Origin: GCA-002862325 sp036339295
GTDB taxonomy: Bacteria > Planctomycetota > Phycisphaerae > Phycisphaerales > SM1A02
Assembly (NCBI GenBank): GCA_036339295.1
Contig: JAYZBK010000048.1
Span: 1-28,044 of the forward strand
Direction of reading: 5' to 3'
DNA length: 28,044 nt
Translations under genes and position numbers: made by a program
In this document: positions 1 to 7,449 of the stretch, one piece after another
How the letters are laid out: each line of letters begins with the position of its first letter
How positions within the stretch are numbered: the first letter of the stretch is position 1
The notes under the pieces: model-generated
What the model was told of the DNA's origin: nothing
Database searches by the model: none
The model's input: the letters and a program-made list of their open reading frames with translations, nothing else

Positions 1-333
1 CTGCTGCGGCGGGTCCGCGACTTCGCCCAGGTCCGTGGGACCGGCGTCGTCGACGAGGCCGCGGTCGATGCGGCGCTCAAGCTCGAACGGGTCGACGACC
101 TGGGACTCGACGAGATCGATCGCCGGTACCTGAGGGTGCTCGCGGACATCTACGAGGGTGGCCCCGCGGGGCTCGAGGCGATCGCCGCGACGATGGGCGA
201 CGACGCCGGCACCCTCGAGGACGTGGTCGAGCCCTACCTCCTCCAGATCGGCTTCCTCGCTCGAACCCCCCGGGGCCGGAAGCTCACGACGGCGGGCGCG
301 GACTGGGTGTCCGCGGATGCGGATCCGTCCTGA
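1..333 (+). CDS. ruvB: Holliday junction branch migration helicase RuvB, C-terminal part (5' truncated by window)
   Basis: RuvB is the hexameric AAA+ motor that drives branch migration of Holliday junctions with RuvA and RuvC. Only the last 110 residues are present, reading in frame from base 1 to a TGA at 331-333. The piece covers the end of the AAA+ lid (LLRRVRDFAQVRG) and the winged-helix DNA-binding domain. The family hallmarks EDVVEPYLLQIGFLARTPRG and the preceding GGPAGLEAIA segment are clearly visible. The ATPase core lies outside the window, so its motifs cannot be checked. The short acidic end (SADADPS) is ordinary. The gene converges on lptD with an 81-bp gap in which I see no clear terminator hairpin. 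Identification rests on the very conserved C-terminal domain and is secure. Confidence 0.95.
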   Translation: MLRRVRDFAQVRGTGVVDEAAVDAALKLERVDDLGLDEIDRRYLRVLADIYEGGPAGLEAIAATMGDDAGTLEDVVEPYLLQIGFLARTPRGRKLTTAGADWVSADADPS

Positions 334-414
334 GACCGAACGCCTCGCCTCCCGTTCCAGGGTGGGGAGTGATCGAGTCGGCGTGGTCGTGCTGGGACGT
401 GCCGCCGCCGCGGT
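334..414. other. Convergent gap between ruvB and lptD
   Basis: There are 81 bp between the two stop codons. I see no strong hairpin with a T tract; only an imperfect CTCCC ... GGGGAG pairing near 348-370. Nothing else is recognisable. Confidence 0.3.
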
Positions 415-3400
415 TCAGTAGGTGGGCAGCCCGACGCCGGGTTCCGGCGGGATCCGCAGGCTCATCCCGAAGACGGTCTGGTCGCGGATCAGGTTGTAGC
501 CGACGCTCAAGACGAGGTCGAAGTCGGGGAGCGATCGCCGGATCGAGCCCGTCACCGCCCTGAATTCGTTCCGTCGGAGGTCGTACTGGGGACTGACTCC
601 CAGCTGGTAGAGCCGCCCCACCCGGTAGAGGAGGCCGGCCTGCAGCAGCTCGTCGTCGCTCGCCCCGAGGTAGCGGTATTCGATGTACGAGTTGGTGTCC
701 GGGTCGTGGGTGAACTGGGCGCCCACCGAGCCTCGGAGAAGACCGGAGATCGACCTGACCGTCGGCACCGGCCCGTCGGTGTAGTCGTAGACCTCGCGGG
801 TCTCCCAGTTGAAGAGCCCGTTCGCCGCGAGCGCGAGCGAGCTGCTCAGCTGCCAGAGACCGCTTCCGTAGGCGTGCGATCCCCACTGGCTCAATTCCGG
901 TTCCCACCGGTAGAACTGCGGATAGGGCGACTGCGCCCAGGCGTAGAAGTTCGGGTCGCCGGCGGCGTTGCGGAGGTCGGTCCGCTGGAAGTCGTCGGAC
1001 CGATCGTTGAACACGACGCCGTAGTCGAGCACGAGCAGGTCGACGGAGCGCCGGTTGCCGATGCCGCCTCGCTGCGTCTGGAGCGTCTGCTTCATCCCGA
1101 CCTGCGCCGCGGTGCCGCCGGTCGCCCCCTCGATCGCCTGGTCGTAGATCGGGACGCTGCCGGTCGGTCGATCGGCCCATCCGTACCAGAGCGTCGCGTT
1201 CGGTTCGAGGATGTGCCGGATCCGGTGGATGTCGAGGAGATCGCTGCGGGCCCGGTCGTCGATCGACTGGAACTGGGCCGAGGCGCGGGCACCGCCGCCG
1301 AGCATCACCTGGTAGTCGGGCTGGTCGACCTCGATGCCCTGCTGCGCCCGGTAGAGCTCGTCGTCCCCCTGGAGATAGCCGGTGAACCGCCCGAACACGA
1401 ACGGCGACACGGCCCAGCCGTCGCCGTCGATCGGGACCGCGAATTCCTGCCGCGTATGGAAGCGGTTCACGGTCTGGGTGTCGTATCCCGCGGCGAGGTA
1501 CTGCCCGGAGATCGACGTGTCGCCCGTCGGGACGGCGAAGGCCGGGAGCCGCACCCCGAGGCTGTTCGCGGTGCCCGCGGTCGGATTCAGGGACATGCTG
1601 GCGAAGTTCCAGCGGCTCGACCACGTGACGGCCCCGCCCAGGTCGTCGCCTTCGCGGTCGTAGTCGATCTCCGGGTACTTCTCCACGAAGTACGGTCGGC
1701 TCGCGAGGACGTAGCTGTTGGAGATGAAGTCGTTGACGTCGCCGCGGACGAGAAGGGACAGGGACGTGTTGTCGGGCGAGTAGTCGACGTAGATGCTCGA
1801 TTCGTACTCGCGACGGGATCGGAAGTCGCCCTCGCGCCAGCTGGTCACCCAGGTCTCGTCCGACAGGTAGGACAGCTGGGCCTCGAGGTAGAGGTCCGCG
1901 GAGAGCGTCGCGCGGTACTCGCCCACGACCTGGCCTCGCATGCCCTCGTCGATCGTCACGTCGCGACCCGCGCTCGTCCGGTCGACGCCGCCGAGGTCGT
2001 AGAGTCCGTAGGCGTCGAACCTGCCCACGCCGTTCAGGCCGCCGAGGTCCTCGAGGCCGAGCGCGAGTCCCGCCGCCGGCCCGCGCTCGATCCAGCCGTC
2101 GAGTCGGACCTCCGCGTCGACGCCGTCGACGGGCGCGAGGCCGAGGAGGCCGTAGGCGTTCCAGCGGGTCGAGATCCCGACCCCCTTGTCCTGCTGGTAG
2201 CCGACGCGAACGTCGCGGAGGGGCGTCTGGTCGGCCGGTCCCTCGAAGCTCGGCAGGTAGAAGAACGGGATGCTTCCCGCACGCAGGGTGAGCCCGCTTC
2301 CCTCGACCCAGGTCGACTTCCGTCCGTCGCCTCCCTCGTCTCCGCCCTCGGTGATCGTGACCCGCTCGAGTCCGATCGAGAGGTGGGGCGTGAAGAACTC
2401 GCTCGTCGAGACCGTGGCCTTGTCGGCGGTCCACTGGTCGGAGGCGATCTGTCGCATCTCCTCCGCGCGGGCGTAGACCGGAAGGCGTCGTCCGGTCCTG
2501 GTGTAGGTCCGGAGGACCGCATCCATGATCACGGCCTGGTTTCGTGGCAGGTCGTAGTAGACGCTCGAGCCGCGAAGCGTGTACTCGCCGTCGGTCGCCC
2601 GGACGCCGCCTTCGAGGTAGATCCCCTCGATCGACTCGGCCTGCACGGTTCCGCCGCCGTCGCGGAGGCCACGGACCGTGCCGGGTGCGAGGAACACCAC
2701 GCCTCGCTCCGCGACCAGCGAGAGTCGACGGAGATCGTCGACCGCGTTCGATCCGTCGTAGTCGATGACGACCGATCCGACGACCGCGATCGCGTCCCGG
2801 TCCTCCTCGACGACGACCTCGTCGGCGCTGAAGCTGACAAGCCCCCGCGGATCGAAGATGTCGAGGTCGTCGACGTTCTCGGATGGGAGTCGTATCGAGT
2901 CGGGGCCCGACGACTCCGGCGGAGCCGGGGTCCGGACGATCCGCCCCCCGGGCTCGAGGACCGGTTCCGGGGGGAGCGGGGGGACCTGGACGTCCGGGCG
3001 TCGCGTGAGCGCCGGTGCCGGGCGTGCGAGCGTGCGGCGAAGGTAGCGAGCGAGTCGCCGTTCACCCTCGGCCACCTCGCGCGAACGGACGGGGCCCCGG
3101 TCGAGGACGACCGCCGAGAGCCGGACGGCGCCGTCGATCGTCGCGGTGATGAGGACGTCCCGACCACTCGCGCCCATGCCCGCCTGGCGCGTCGGTTCCG
3201 ACACGGACGGGAACCAGGCCACGAACTGGGTCATCAGGCCCTTGGCGCTGGGCAGCCGATTGATCCAAACCACGGCCGACTCGGCCCGGAAGTCGTAGGA
3301 GCCGAGCTCGATCGCCACGTCCCCCTCGAGCAGCAGCCGCTTGGTGTCGTCGACCGTCCACTCCGTGGCCCGCTGGGAGGACATGCGGAGGTCGTGCGCG

Positions 3401-3579
3401 ATGGGAAGCACCGGAAGGACGAATCCACCCAGGCTGGTGCCGTCGATCGACACCTCCCGGACCGCGGGTGGATCCACGTCGGTCGGGCCGGAGGAGAGCG
3501 GAGTCGCAGCGGCCCACCCGTCGAGGGAGGCGGCGAACATCGCGGAGGCGAGGACGGCGAATCGGGCGGGACTCGGCAC
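415..3579 (-). CDS. lptD: LptD/OstA-like outer-membrane LPS-assembly protein
   Basis: LptD is the outer-membrane beta-barrel that inserts lipopolysaccharide into the outer leaflet. The 1054-residue product starts with a basic, hydrophobic, Ala-rich stretch (residues 1-25, ending GWAAA) that fits a signal peptide. Two LptA/OstA-like jelly-roll segments follow: about 70-110 (WTVDDTKRLLLEGDVAIE) and about 245-360 (VSFSADEVVVEEDRDAIAV). Between them is a Pro-rich linker (about 186-230). The rest is a Tyr/Trp-rich beta-barrel with the LptD-typical RHILEPN motif near 789 and an aromatic terminus. I chose the GTG at 3579 because it includes the signal peptide and lies 6 nt after a TACCAT box; the next ATG (3540) would cut the signal peptide. 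The 5' end overlaps the upstream UbiA frame. LptD is usually about 780 residues, so this is long. The family is confident; LPS as the substrate is inferred. Confidence 0.82.
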   Translation of the reverse strand: MPSPARFAVLASAMFAASLDGWAAATPLSSGPTDVDPPAVREVSIDGTSLGGFVLPVLPIAHDLRMSSQRATEWTVDDTKRLLLEGDVAIELGSYDFRAESAVVWINRLPSAKGLMTQFVAWFPSVSEPTRQAGMGASGRDVLITATIDGAVRLSAVVLDRGPVRSREVAEGERRLARYLRRTLARPAPALTRRPDVQVPPLPPEPVLEPGGRIVRTPAPPESSGPDSIRLPSENVDDLDIFDPRGLVSFSADEVVVEEDRDAIAVVGSVVIDYDGSNAVDDLRRLSLVAERGVVFLAPGTVRGLRDGGGTVQAESIEGIYLEGGVRATDGEYTLRGSSVYYDLPRNQAVIMDAVLRTYTRTGRRLPVYARAEEMRQIASDQWTADKATVSTSEFFTPHLSIGLERVTITEGGDEGGDGRKSTWVEGSGLTLRAGSIPFFYLPSFEGPADQTPLRDVRVGYQQDKGVGISTRWNAYGLLGLAPVDGVDAEVRLDGWIERGPAAGLALGLEDLGGLNGVGRFDAYGLYDLGGVDRTSAGRDVTIDEGMRGQVVGEYRATLSADLYLEAQLSYLSDETWVTSWREGDFRSRREYESSIYVDYSPDNTSLSLLVRGDVNDFISNSYVLASRPYFVEKYPEIDYDREGDDLGGAVTWSSRWNFASMSLNPTAGTANSLGVRLPAFAVPTGDTSISGQYLAAGYDTQTVNRFHTRQEFAVPIDGDGWAVSPFVFGRFTGYLQGDDELYRAQQGIEVDQPDYQVMLGGGARASAQFQSIDDRARSDLLDIHRIRHILEPNATLWYGWADRPTGSVPIYDQAIEGATGGTAAQVGMKQTLQTQRGGIGNRRSVDLLVLDYGVVFNDRSDDFQRTDLRNAAGDPNFYAWAQSPYPQFYRWEPELSQWGSHAYGSGLWQLSSSLALAANGLFNWETREVYDYTDGPVPTVRSISGLLRGSVGAQFTHDPDTNSYIEYRYLGASDDELLQAGLLYRVGRLYQLGVSPQYDLRRNEFRAVTGSIRRSLPDFDLVLSVGYNLIRDQTVFGMSLRIPPEPGVGLPTY

Positions 3580-4586
3580 GGCGGCATGGTACTCGACCCC
3601 GGCCGGGGGTCTCCCGATCGGTCGCCGACGAGACCGGGATCGTCGACGGAGACCTCCCGGAGGAGCGTCATGACGATCAGCCCCCCGACGGCGATCACCG
3701 CCATCAGCACGGACTCCCGCCACCACCCGAGCCCGGCGAACCATGCCGCACCGTAGACCGCGTGCCACGCCGCCCCGTATCGACGCACCTTCTCCGCGCC
3801 CACCTGGCCCCCGACCCGGGCGAGCTTCCTCCAGATCACCGCCGCGAAGGCCACGGCGGCGGCGGCCGGCCAGAGCCCGCTGGCGACGTCGAAGTCCGTC
3901 GGCGCGAATCCCGCCTCGGGACCGCGGGCGATTCCGAGTCCGAGGATGACCGCCGACCAGGCGATCCAGCCGAGGATGGTGGCGACCACTCCCCACCGGC
4001 CGAACCGAGGTCGCTTGTTCTCCACGAGGTGGATCAGGATGGCCGTGCCGGCGACATGGGTGAAGACCAGCCACACCGGCGGCGTGAAGGCGAGGTCGTA
4101 GTTCGGGATCATCATGTGGGCGACGTGGATGAGGCCGGCGAGCAGGACGCCGACCGCCGGGATGTGCTTGCCGGTGGCGTCGTAGAACAGGATCCCGGTG
4201 GCTGCGAGGATCGCGAAGACCAGCGCCAGCGTCCCGAAGGGAATGGCGGCGGCGAGCGCCACGAGCAGCGATCCGACCGCGATCACCGCCGCCTGCGAGG
4301 CTCGGATCCGACCGGACGGGATCGGTCGGTCGGGGCTGAAGGCGCTGTCGTGGCGGGAGTCGAGGAGGTCGTTCAACGTCCCGGCGAAGGCGAAGAGTCC
4401 GATCGACAGGACGACGGTCACCAGCAGCCCCACGGCGAGCGGCATCTCGTACGAGGGGACGTGGTTGTAGCGGGCGTCGCCCTTGGTGTAGAGGATCACG
4501 AACCAGACGTCGGCGATCGCACCCATCACGAGCGAGAGGCGGGTCAGCTGGAACGCGGGCCGGAGGCGCTGGGGGCTCGTCGGCAT
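3234..4586 (-). CDS. UbiA-family membrane prenyltransferase (3' end overlaps lptD)
   Basis: UbiA-family enzymes are polytopic membrane proteins that transfer a prenyl chain to an aromatic or other acceptor. The product has the first Asp-rich motif NDLLDSRHD at residues 72-80, followed by the usual DRPIPSGRI. A weaker second motif, YDATGKHIP, lies at 135-143. Hydrophobic helices occur at about 20-34, 48-70, 98-115, 118-134, 144-160, 170-188, 198-220, 238-252 and 292-309. The start is ATG 4586, six bases after a TAGGAT box. The membrane core ends near residue 310, but the frame stays open to a tandem TGA at 3236-3231, giving 450 residues. The last ~114 lie out of frame over lptD and have the Pro/Arg/Ser-rich look of an antisense or shadow translation. 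The acceptor cannot be told from sequence: quinone, heme, chlorophyll-like and lipid pathways all use this fold. Confidence 0.75.
   Translation of the reverse strand: MPTSPQRLRPAFQLTRLSLVMGAIADVWFVILYTKGDARYNHVPSYEMPLAVGLLVTVVLSIGLFAFAGTLNDLLDSRHDSAFSPDRPIPSGRIRASQAAVIAVGSLLVALAAAIPFGTLALVFAILAATGILFYDATGKHIPAVGVLLAGLIHVAHMMIPNYDLAFTPPVWLVFTHVAGTAILIHLVENKRPRFGRWGVVATILGWIAWSAVILGLGIARGPEAGFAPTDFDVASGLWPAAAAVAFAAVIWRKLARVGGQVGAEKVRRYGAAWHAVYGAAWFAGLGWWRESVLMAVIAVGGLIVMTLLREVSVDDPGLVGDRSGDPRPGSSTMPPCRVPPDSPSSPPRCSPPPSTGGPLRLRSPPARPTWIHPRSGRCRSTAPAWVDSSFRCFPSRTTSACPPSGPRSGRSTTPSGCCSRGTWRSSSAPTTSGPSRPWFGSIGCPAPRA
3586..3591 (-). promoter_or_regulatory. Candidate -10 box (TACCAT) for lptD, leaderless start
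   Basis: On the minus strand TACCAT is followed by six bases and then the GTG start of lptD. A sigma-70-type start 6-7 nt after the -10 would place the first transcribed base at the start codon. No good -35 match is visible. The box lies inside the 3' part of the UbiA reading frame. The same hexamer precedes the prepilin gene and leuS. Confidence 0.4.
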
Positions 4587-4592
4587 GACCGG

Positions 4593-4598
4593 ATCCTA
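4593..4598 (-). promoter_or_regulatory. Candidate -10 box (TAGGAT) for ubiA, leaderless start
   Basis: On the minus strand TAGGAT is followed by six bases and then the ATG of the UbiA-family gene, so transcription would begin at or next to the start codon. There is no ribosome-binding site upstream, which fits a leaderless message. Confidence 0.4.
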
Positions 4599-4630
4599 CG
4601 TCTTCGTTTCCGCGGGGGTGGCAGGGAGCG

Positions 4631-4636
4631 TAGGAT
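4631..4636 (+). promoter_or_regulatory. Candidate -10 box (TAGGAT) for the ribH-nusB-ftsY operon
   Basis: TAGGAT on the plus strand lies 30 nt before the ribH ATG. It is the mirror image of the ubiA box at 4593-4598, together forming the inverted repeat ATCCTACG / CGTAGGAT with a 28-nt spacer. The two promoters would be divergent, with overlapping upstream elements. No clear -35 is visible. Confidence 0.35.
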
Positions 4637-4666
4637 GACGTCCTTCTCCACACCCGGGCCACCTCG

Positions 4667-5149
4667 ATGAAGACCTCAGACACCATCACCGCCGATGCGA
4701 GCAACCTCCGGGTCGCCGTGCTCGTCAGCCGATATCACGTCGACGTGACCTCGGCGCTCGAGGCCGGGGCCCGCGAGGCCTTCCTCGAGTGCGGCGGGGA
4801 GTCGTCGAACCTCGAGATCTTCGACTCGCCGGGCGCGTTCGAGCTCGCGGGGCTGGCGGGCGTCGCCGTCTCGACCGGTCGATTCGATGCGATCGTCTGC
4901 CTCGGCTGCGTGATCAAGGGCGAGACCTCGCACGACGCGTGGATCAACGGCGCCGTGGCCAACGAGCTCGCCGCGATGTCCGCCCGCCACGGAATCCCCG
5001 TGGCCTTCGGGCTGCTCACCGTCGACACGCTCGACCAGGCGAAGGCGAGGTCAGGTGGTGATCGGGGCAACAAGGGACGGGAGTCGATGTCCGCCGCCCT
5101 TCTCGCGGCGAACACCTCGCGACGCCTTCGCTCGGGGAGCTCCGCATGA
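4667..5149 (+). CDS. ribH: 6,7-dimethyl-8-ribityllumazine synthase
   Basis: This enzyme condenses 5-amino-6-ribitylamino-uracil with 3,4-dihydroxy-2-butanone 4-phosphate, the penultimate step of riboflavin synthesis, usually as a pentamer or 60-mer. The 160-residue product has the substrate-loop SPGAFEL (54-60) and LGCVIKGETSHD (79-90), with the catalytic His at 89. It also has FGLLTVDTLDQA (114-125) and the phosphate-site GNKG (134-137). The usual HFDYV after the catalytic region is replaced by HDAWIN, a variation that keeps the His. Length is normal (about 155). The start is ATG 4667; there is no clear Shine-Dalgarno sequence. The stop overlaps the nusB start (ATGA), the classic ribH-nusB pairing. 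Confidence 0.95.
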   Translation: MKTSDTITADASNLRVAVLVSRYHVDVTSALEAGAREAFLECGGESSNLEIFDSPGAFELAGLAGVAVSTGRFDAIVCLGCVIKGETSHDAWINGAVANELAAMSARHGIPVAFGLLTVDTLDQAKARSGGDRGNKGRESMSAALLAANTSRRLRSGSSA

Positions 5150-5592
5150 GGCTCGACCGTGCCGCCCGGCGATGCGCCCTCCAGGCGATGTATCAGTTCG
5201 ACGCCGATCGCGAGGTCGACGAGGAGATCGTGCGCTCGACGCTTCCGGGCTCGGGTGCGCACGACGACGCCCAGGTCGCCGGCTTCGCGCTCGCGAGCGA
5301 GGCGAAGGCCGCCGTCGAAGCGATCGATCCGATCATCGACGGCCTCTCACCCGACTGGCCGGTCCGCCGCCAGCCGATGGTCGACCGGAACATCCTCCGC
5401 CTCTCGCTGCACGAGATCTCCTCGGGTTCGACCCCGCCGAAGGTCGTGATCAACGAGGCGGTCGAGCTGGCGAGGGAGTTCGGGGGCGAGAAGTCGCCGG
5501 GCTTCATCAACGCCATCCTTGACGAGTACCTCAAGACTCGAACCTCGAAGGAACCCGGCCGGCCCGGGGTTTCCGAGGGAGGCGGCGAATGA
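5146..5592 (+). CDS. nusB: Transcription antitermination factor NusB
   Basis: NusB binds boxA RNA with S10 (NusE) and promotes antitermination, mainly in rRNA operons. The 148-residue product has the N-terminal helix signature AARRCALQAMYQFD and the C-terminal signature MVDRNILRLSLHEI (about 81-94). The family ending VVINEAVELAREFGGEKSPG, followed by FINAILDEYL, is present. About 17 extra polar residues (TRTSKEPGRPGVSEGGGE) trail the domain. A GGGGAG ribosome-binding site lies about 7 nt before the ATG, inside ribH. The stop overlaps ftsY by ATGA, so the three genes are probably translationally coupled. Confidence 0.95.
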   Translation: MRLDRAARRCALQAMYQFDADREVDEEIVRSTLPGSGAHDDAQVAGFALASEAKAAVEAIDPIIDGLSPDWPVRRQPMVDRNILRLSLHEISSGSTPPKVVINEAVELAREFGGEKSPGFINAILDEYLKTRTSKEPGRPGVSEGGGE

Positions 5593-6521
5593 GACTGTTC
5601 AAGCGGACGATCGCGGCCGTCCGGCAGGGCCTCGCGCGGACGGCCGGCGCCCTCGGCGGCGGGCTCCGCTCGCTTCTCGCGGGCCGGCGACTCGACGACG
5701 AGCTGGTCGACGAGATCGAGGCCCGACTCATCGCGGCGGACGTCGGCGTCCGGGCCGCCACCGAGATCGTCGACCGACTCCGGGCCTCGGTGAGGAGCGG
5801 CGAGCTCGAGCGGGGCGAGGATGCGATCGACTTCCTGAAGGCCGAGCTGAAGCGTCGCTGGGACGACGACGTCCCGGAGATCGCGACCGCCACCCAGCCC
5901 CCGACCGTGGTGCTGGTGGTCGGGGTGAACGGCGTGGGCAAGACGACCAGCGTCGCGAAGATCGCGCACACGCTGCGGGCCGAGGGGCGTTCGGTCGTCC
6001 TCGCGGCGGCGGACACCTTCCGGGCCGGCGCCGTCGAGCAGCTCGCCATCTGGGCCGACCGTCTCGGCGTGGACCTGGTCCGCGGGGCCGAAGGCGCGGA
6101 TCCGGCGGCGGTCGTGTTCGATGCCGTGGATGCGGTTCTCGGAAGGGGGGCGGACGTCCTGCTGGTCGACACCGCGGGGCGACTGCACGTCGACGCCGGT
6201 CTCATGCGACAGCTGGTGAAGATCCGGGAGGTCATCGAACGCAAGATTCCCGGTGCGCCCCACGAGGTCCTTCTCGTGCTCGACGCGACGAGCGGCCAGA
6301 ACGCGCTCGAACAGGCGCGGGTGTTCGGCGAGGCGGTGGGCGTGACGGGGCTCTTCCTCGCCAAGCTCGACGGCACGGCCCGGGGAGGCATCGCGATCGC
6401 GATCCGCGACTCCCTCTCGGTGCCGGTCAAGCTCGTCGGCGTGGGGGAGCGGGTCGAGGACGTGCAGCCGTTCGACCCCGACTCGTTCATCGACGCCATG
6501 TTCGGCGCCGACGAGGGCTGA
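5589..6521 (+). CDS. ftsY: Signal recognition particle receptor FtsY
   Basis: FtsY is the SRP receptor GTPase that docks ribosome-nascent-chain complexes at the membrane. The 310-residue product is a compact NG-domain form without the long acidic A domain of enterobacteria. It has a four-helix N domain (about 1-100), a G1 P-loop GVNGVGKTT at 112-120, and the SRP-specific AADTFRAGAVEQLAIWA box. G3 is LLVDTAGRLH, G4 is LAKLDGTARGG, and the closing motif is GVGERVEDVQPFDP. The first 20 residues (MRLFKRTIAAVRQGLARTAG) form a basic amphipathic helix suited to membrane association. A strong GAGGGAGG ribosome-binding site precedes the ATG. Confidence 0.96.
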   Translation: MRLFKRTIAAVRQGLARTAGALGGGLRSLLAGRRLDDELVDEIEARLIAADVGVRAATEIVDRLRASVRSGELERGEDAIDFLKAELKRRWDDDVPEIATATQPPTVVLVVGVNGVGKTTSVAKIAHTLRAEGRSVVLAAADTFRAGAVEQLAIWADRLGVDLVRGAEGADPAAVVFDAVDAVLGRGADVLLVDTAGRLHVDAGLMRQLVKIREVIERKIPGAPHEVLLVLDATSGQNALEQARVFGEAVGVTGLFLAKLDGTARGGIAIAIRDSLSVPVKLVGVGERVEDVQPFDPDSFIDAMFGADEG

Positions 6522-6588
6522 GGCCTCCTTCGGACGGGCTTCCGACGCGAAATCGGCGACCGCCCGGGGATTCGGGCCCGGGATCACG

Positions 6589-6594
6589 TACCAT
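6589..6594 (+). promoter_or_regulatory. Candidate -10 box (TACCAT) upstream of the prepilin-like gene
   Basis: TACCAT in the context CACGTACCATC sits in the 160-bp gap after ftsY, 87 nt before the chosen ATG. It is one of few AT-containing hexamers in very GC-rich DNA and is the same hexamer as the lptD and leuS boxes. No -35 is evident. The leader also contains the small palindrome GAATC-CGC-GATTC at 6632-6644, whose role is unknown. Confidence 0.3.
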
Positions 6595-6681
6595 CTTGTC
6601 CGGGAACGCGAATCCGGGACGTCGGGGTTTCGAATCCGCGATTCCCCCAGATTGCCCGTGCTCCGCCCCGCCCGGAAGACC

Positions 6682-7449
6682 ATGGACCTCATCAGCACGA
6701 GACCGATCGAGAGCCCTCAGGACGCCCCGGCGTCCCTCCGCCAGCCTTCCATCGCGGGACGGATGACGGGGTTCACGATCGTGGAGCTTCTCGCGGTCCT
6801 CGGGATCATCGTCGTCCTCACGGGGATCGCCGTCCCGACCCTCAAGGTCCTTCGGGACGAGGCCCGGTCGACGAGCTGTCGCACGGCACTGAGGGAGATC
6901 GGACTGGGGATCTCCGCCTACCGGGCGAACATGGGCGATCGGATTCCCTCGTGCGAGCCGCTTCCGGCGGTCGTCTCGGACGGCGAGGTCGAGGGTGGGC
7001 TGCCCGCGGTGCTCGACGGCTACATCGACACCGACTGCACCTGCTGGGTCTGCAGCGGGGACAACGACCCCGAGAGCCTCTCGACCGGGACCAGCTACGT
7101 CTACGTCCCCGGGCTCCTTCGCTACCTGCCGCAGATCCAGGTCTCGGTCGGCAGGGCCCTCATCCCCCTCGTGCAGAGCGGCGAGTTCTCGGCCGAGCGG
7201 CTCGAGATGTTCCGGCGGAACTACGAGGCGAACGAGCTCACCGCGATCTTCGACCACTCCCGCGGTCGGAGTCTTCCCATCCTGACCGACAGCCAGGACC
7301 GCCACCCCAACAACGGGTCGGTGGCGCGCAACGGCCTGTTCTTCGATGGCAGCGTCGGCTCGCTGACCGAGGAACTGGGTGACTTCGACGACTTCCCCGA
7401 GGGCCGGTGGGGGCTCGACCGGAAGGCCGACGAGCTGGAGACGCCATGA
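6682..7449 (+). CDS. Type IV prepilin-like / type II secretion pseudopilin protein
   Basis: The product has a class III prepilin signal: a polar, basic leader ending in GRMTG, then FTIVELLAVLGIIVVLTGIA with Glu at position +5. This is the hallmark cleaved and methylated by PilD-type peptidase. The C-terminal part ends in a HPNNGSVARNGLFFDGSV-type motif, seen in the planctomycete DUF1559-like prepilin families. An unusual Cys cluster, DTDCTCWVCSGD, lies mid-protein, with two more Cys nearer the N-terminus, so disulphides or a metal site are possible. The start is uncertain. ATG 6682 gives 255 residues and a ~30-residue leader; ATG 6763 would leave only a three-residue leader; GTG and TTG lie just upstream. 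The stop overlaps the next gene (ATGA). A structural pilin role versus a secretion pseudopilin cannot be told apart here. Confidence 0.8.
   Translation: MDLISTRPIESPQDAPASLRQPSIAGRMTGFTIVELLAVLGIIVVLTGIAVPTLKVLRDEARSTSCRTALREIGLGISAYRANMGDRIPSCEPLPAVVSDGEVEGGLPAVLDGYIDTDCTCWVCSGDNDPESLSTGTSYVYVPGLLRYLPQIQVSVGRALIPLVQSGEFSAERLEMFRRNYEANELTAIFDHSRGRSLPILTDSQDRHPNNGSVARNGLFFDGSVGSLTEELGDFDDFPEGRWGLDRKADELETP

Noticed and set aside
706..3756. A 1016-codon open frame antisense to lptD
   Set aside because: Its translation is Arg/Val/Glu/Asp-rich without motifs, and it is opposite a clear LptD. High GC keeps stop codons rare in the antisense frame.
6632..6644. Palindrome GAATC-CGC-GATTC before the prepilin gene as an operator
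   Set aside because: Short, single copy, and GAATCC-like words recur nearby. Nothing supports regulator binding.
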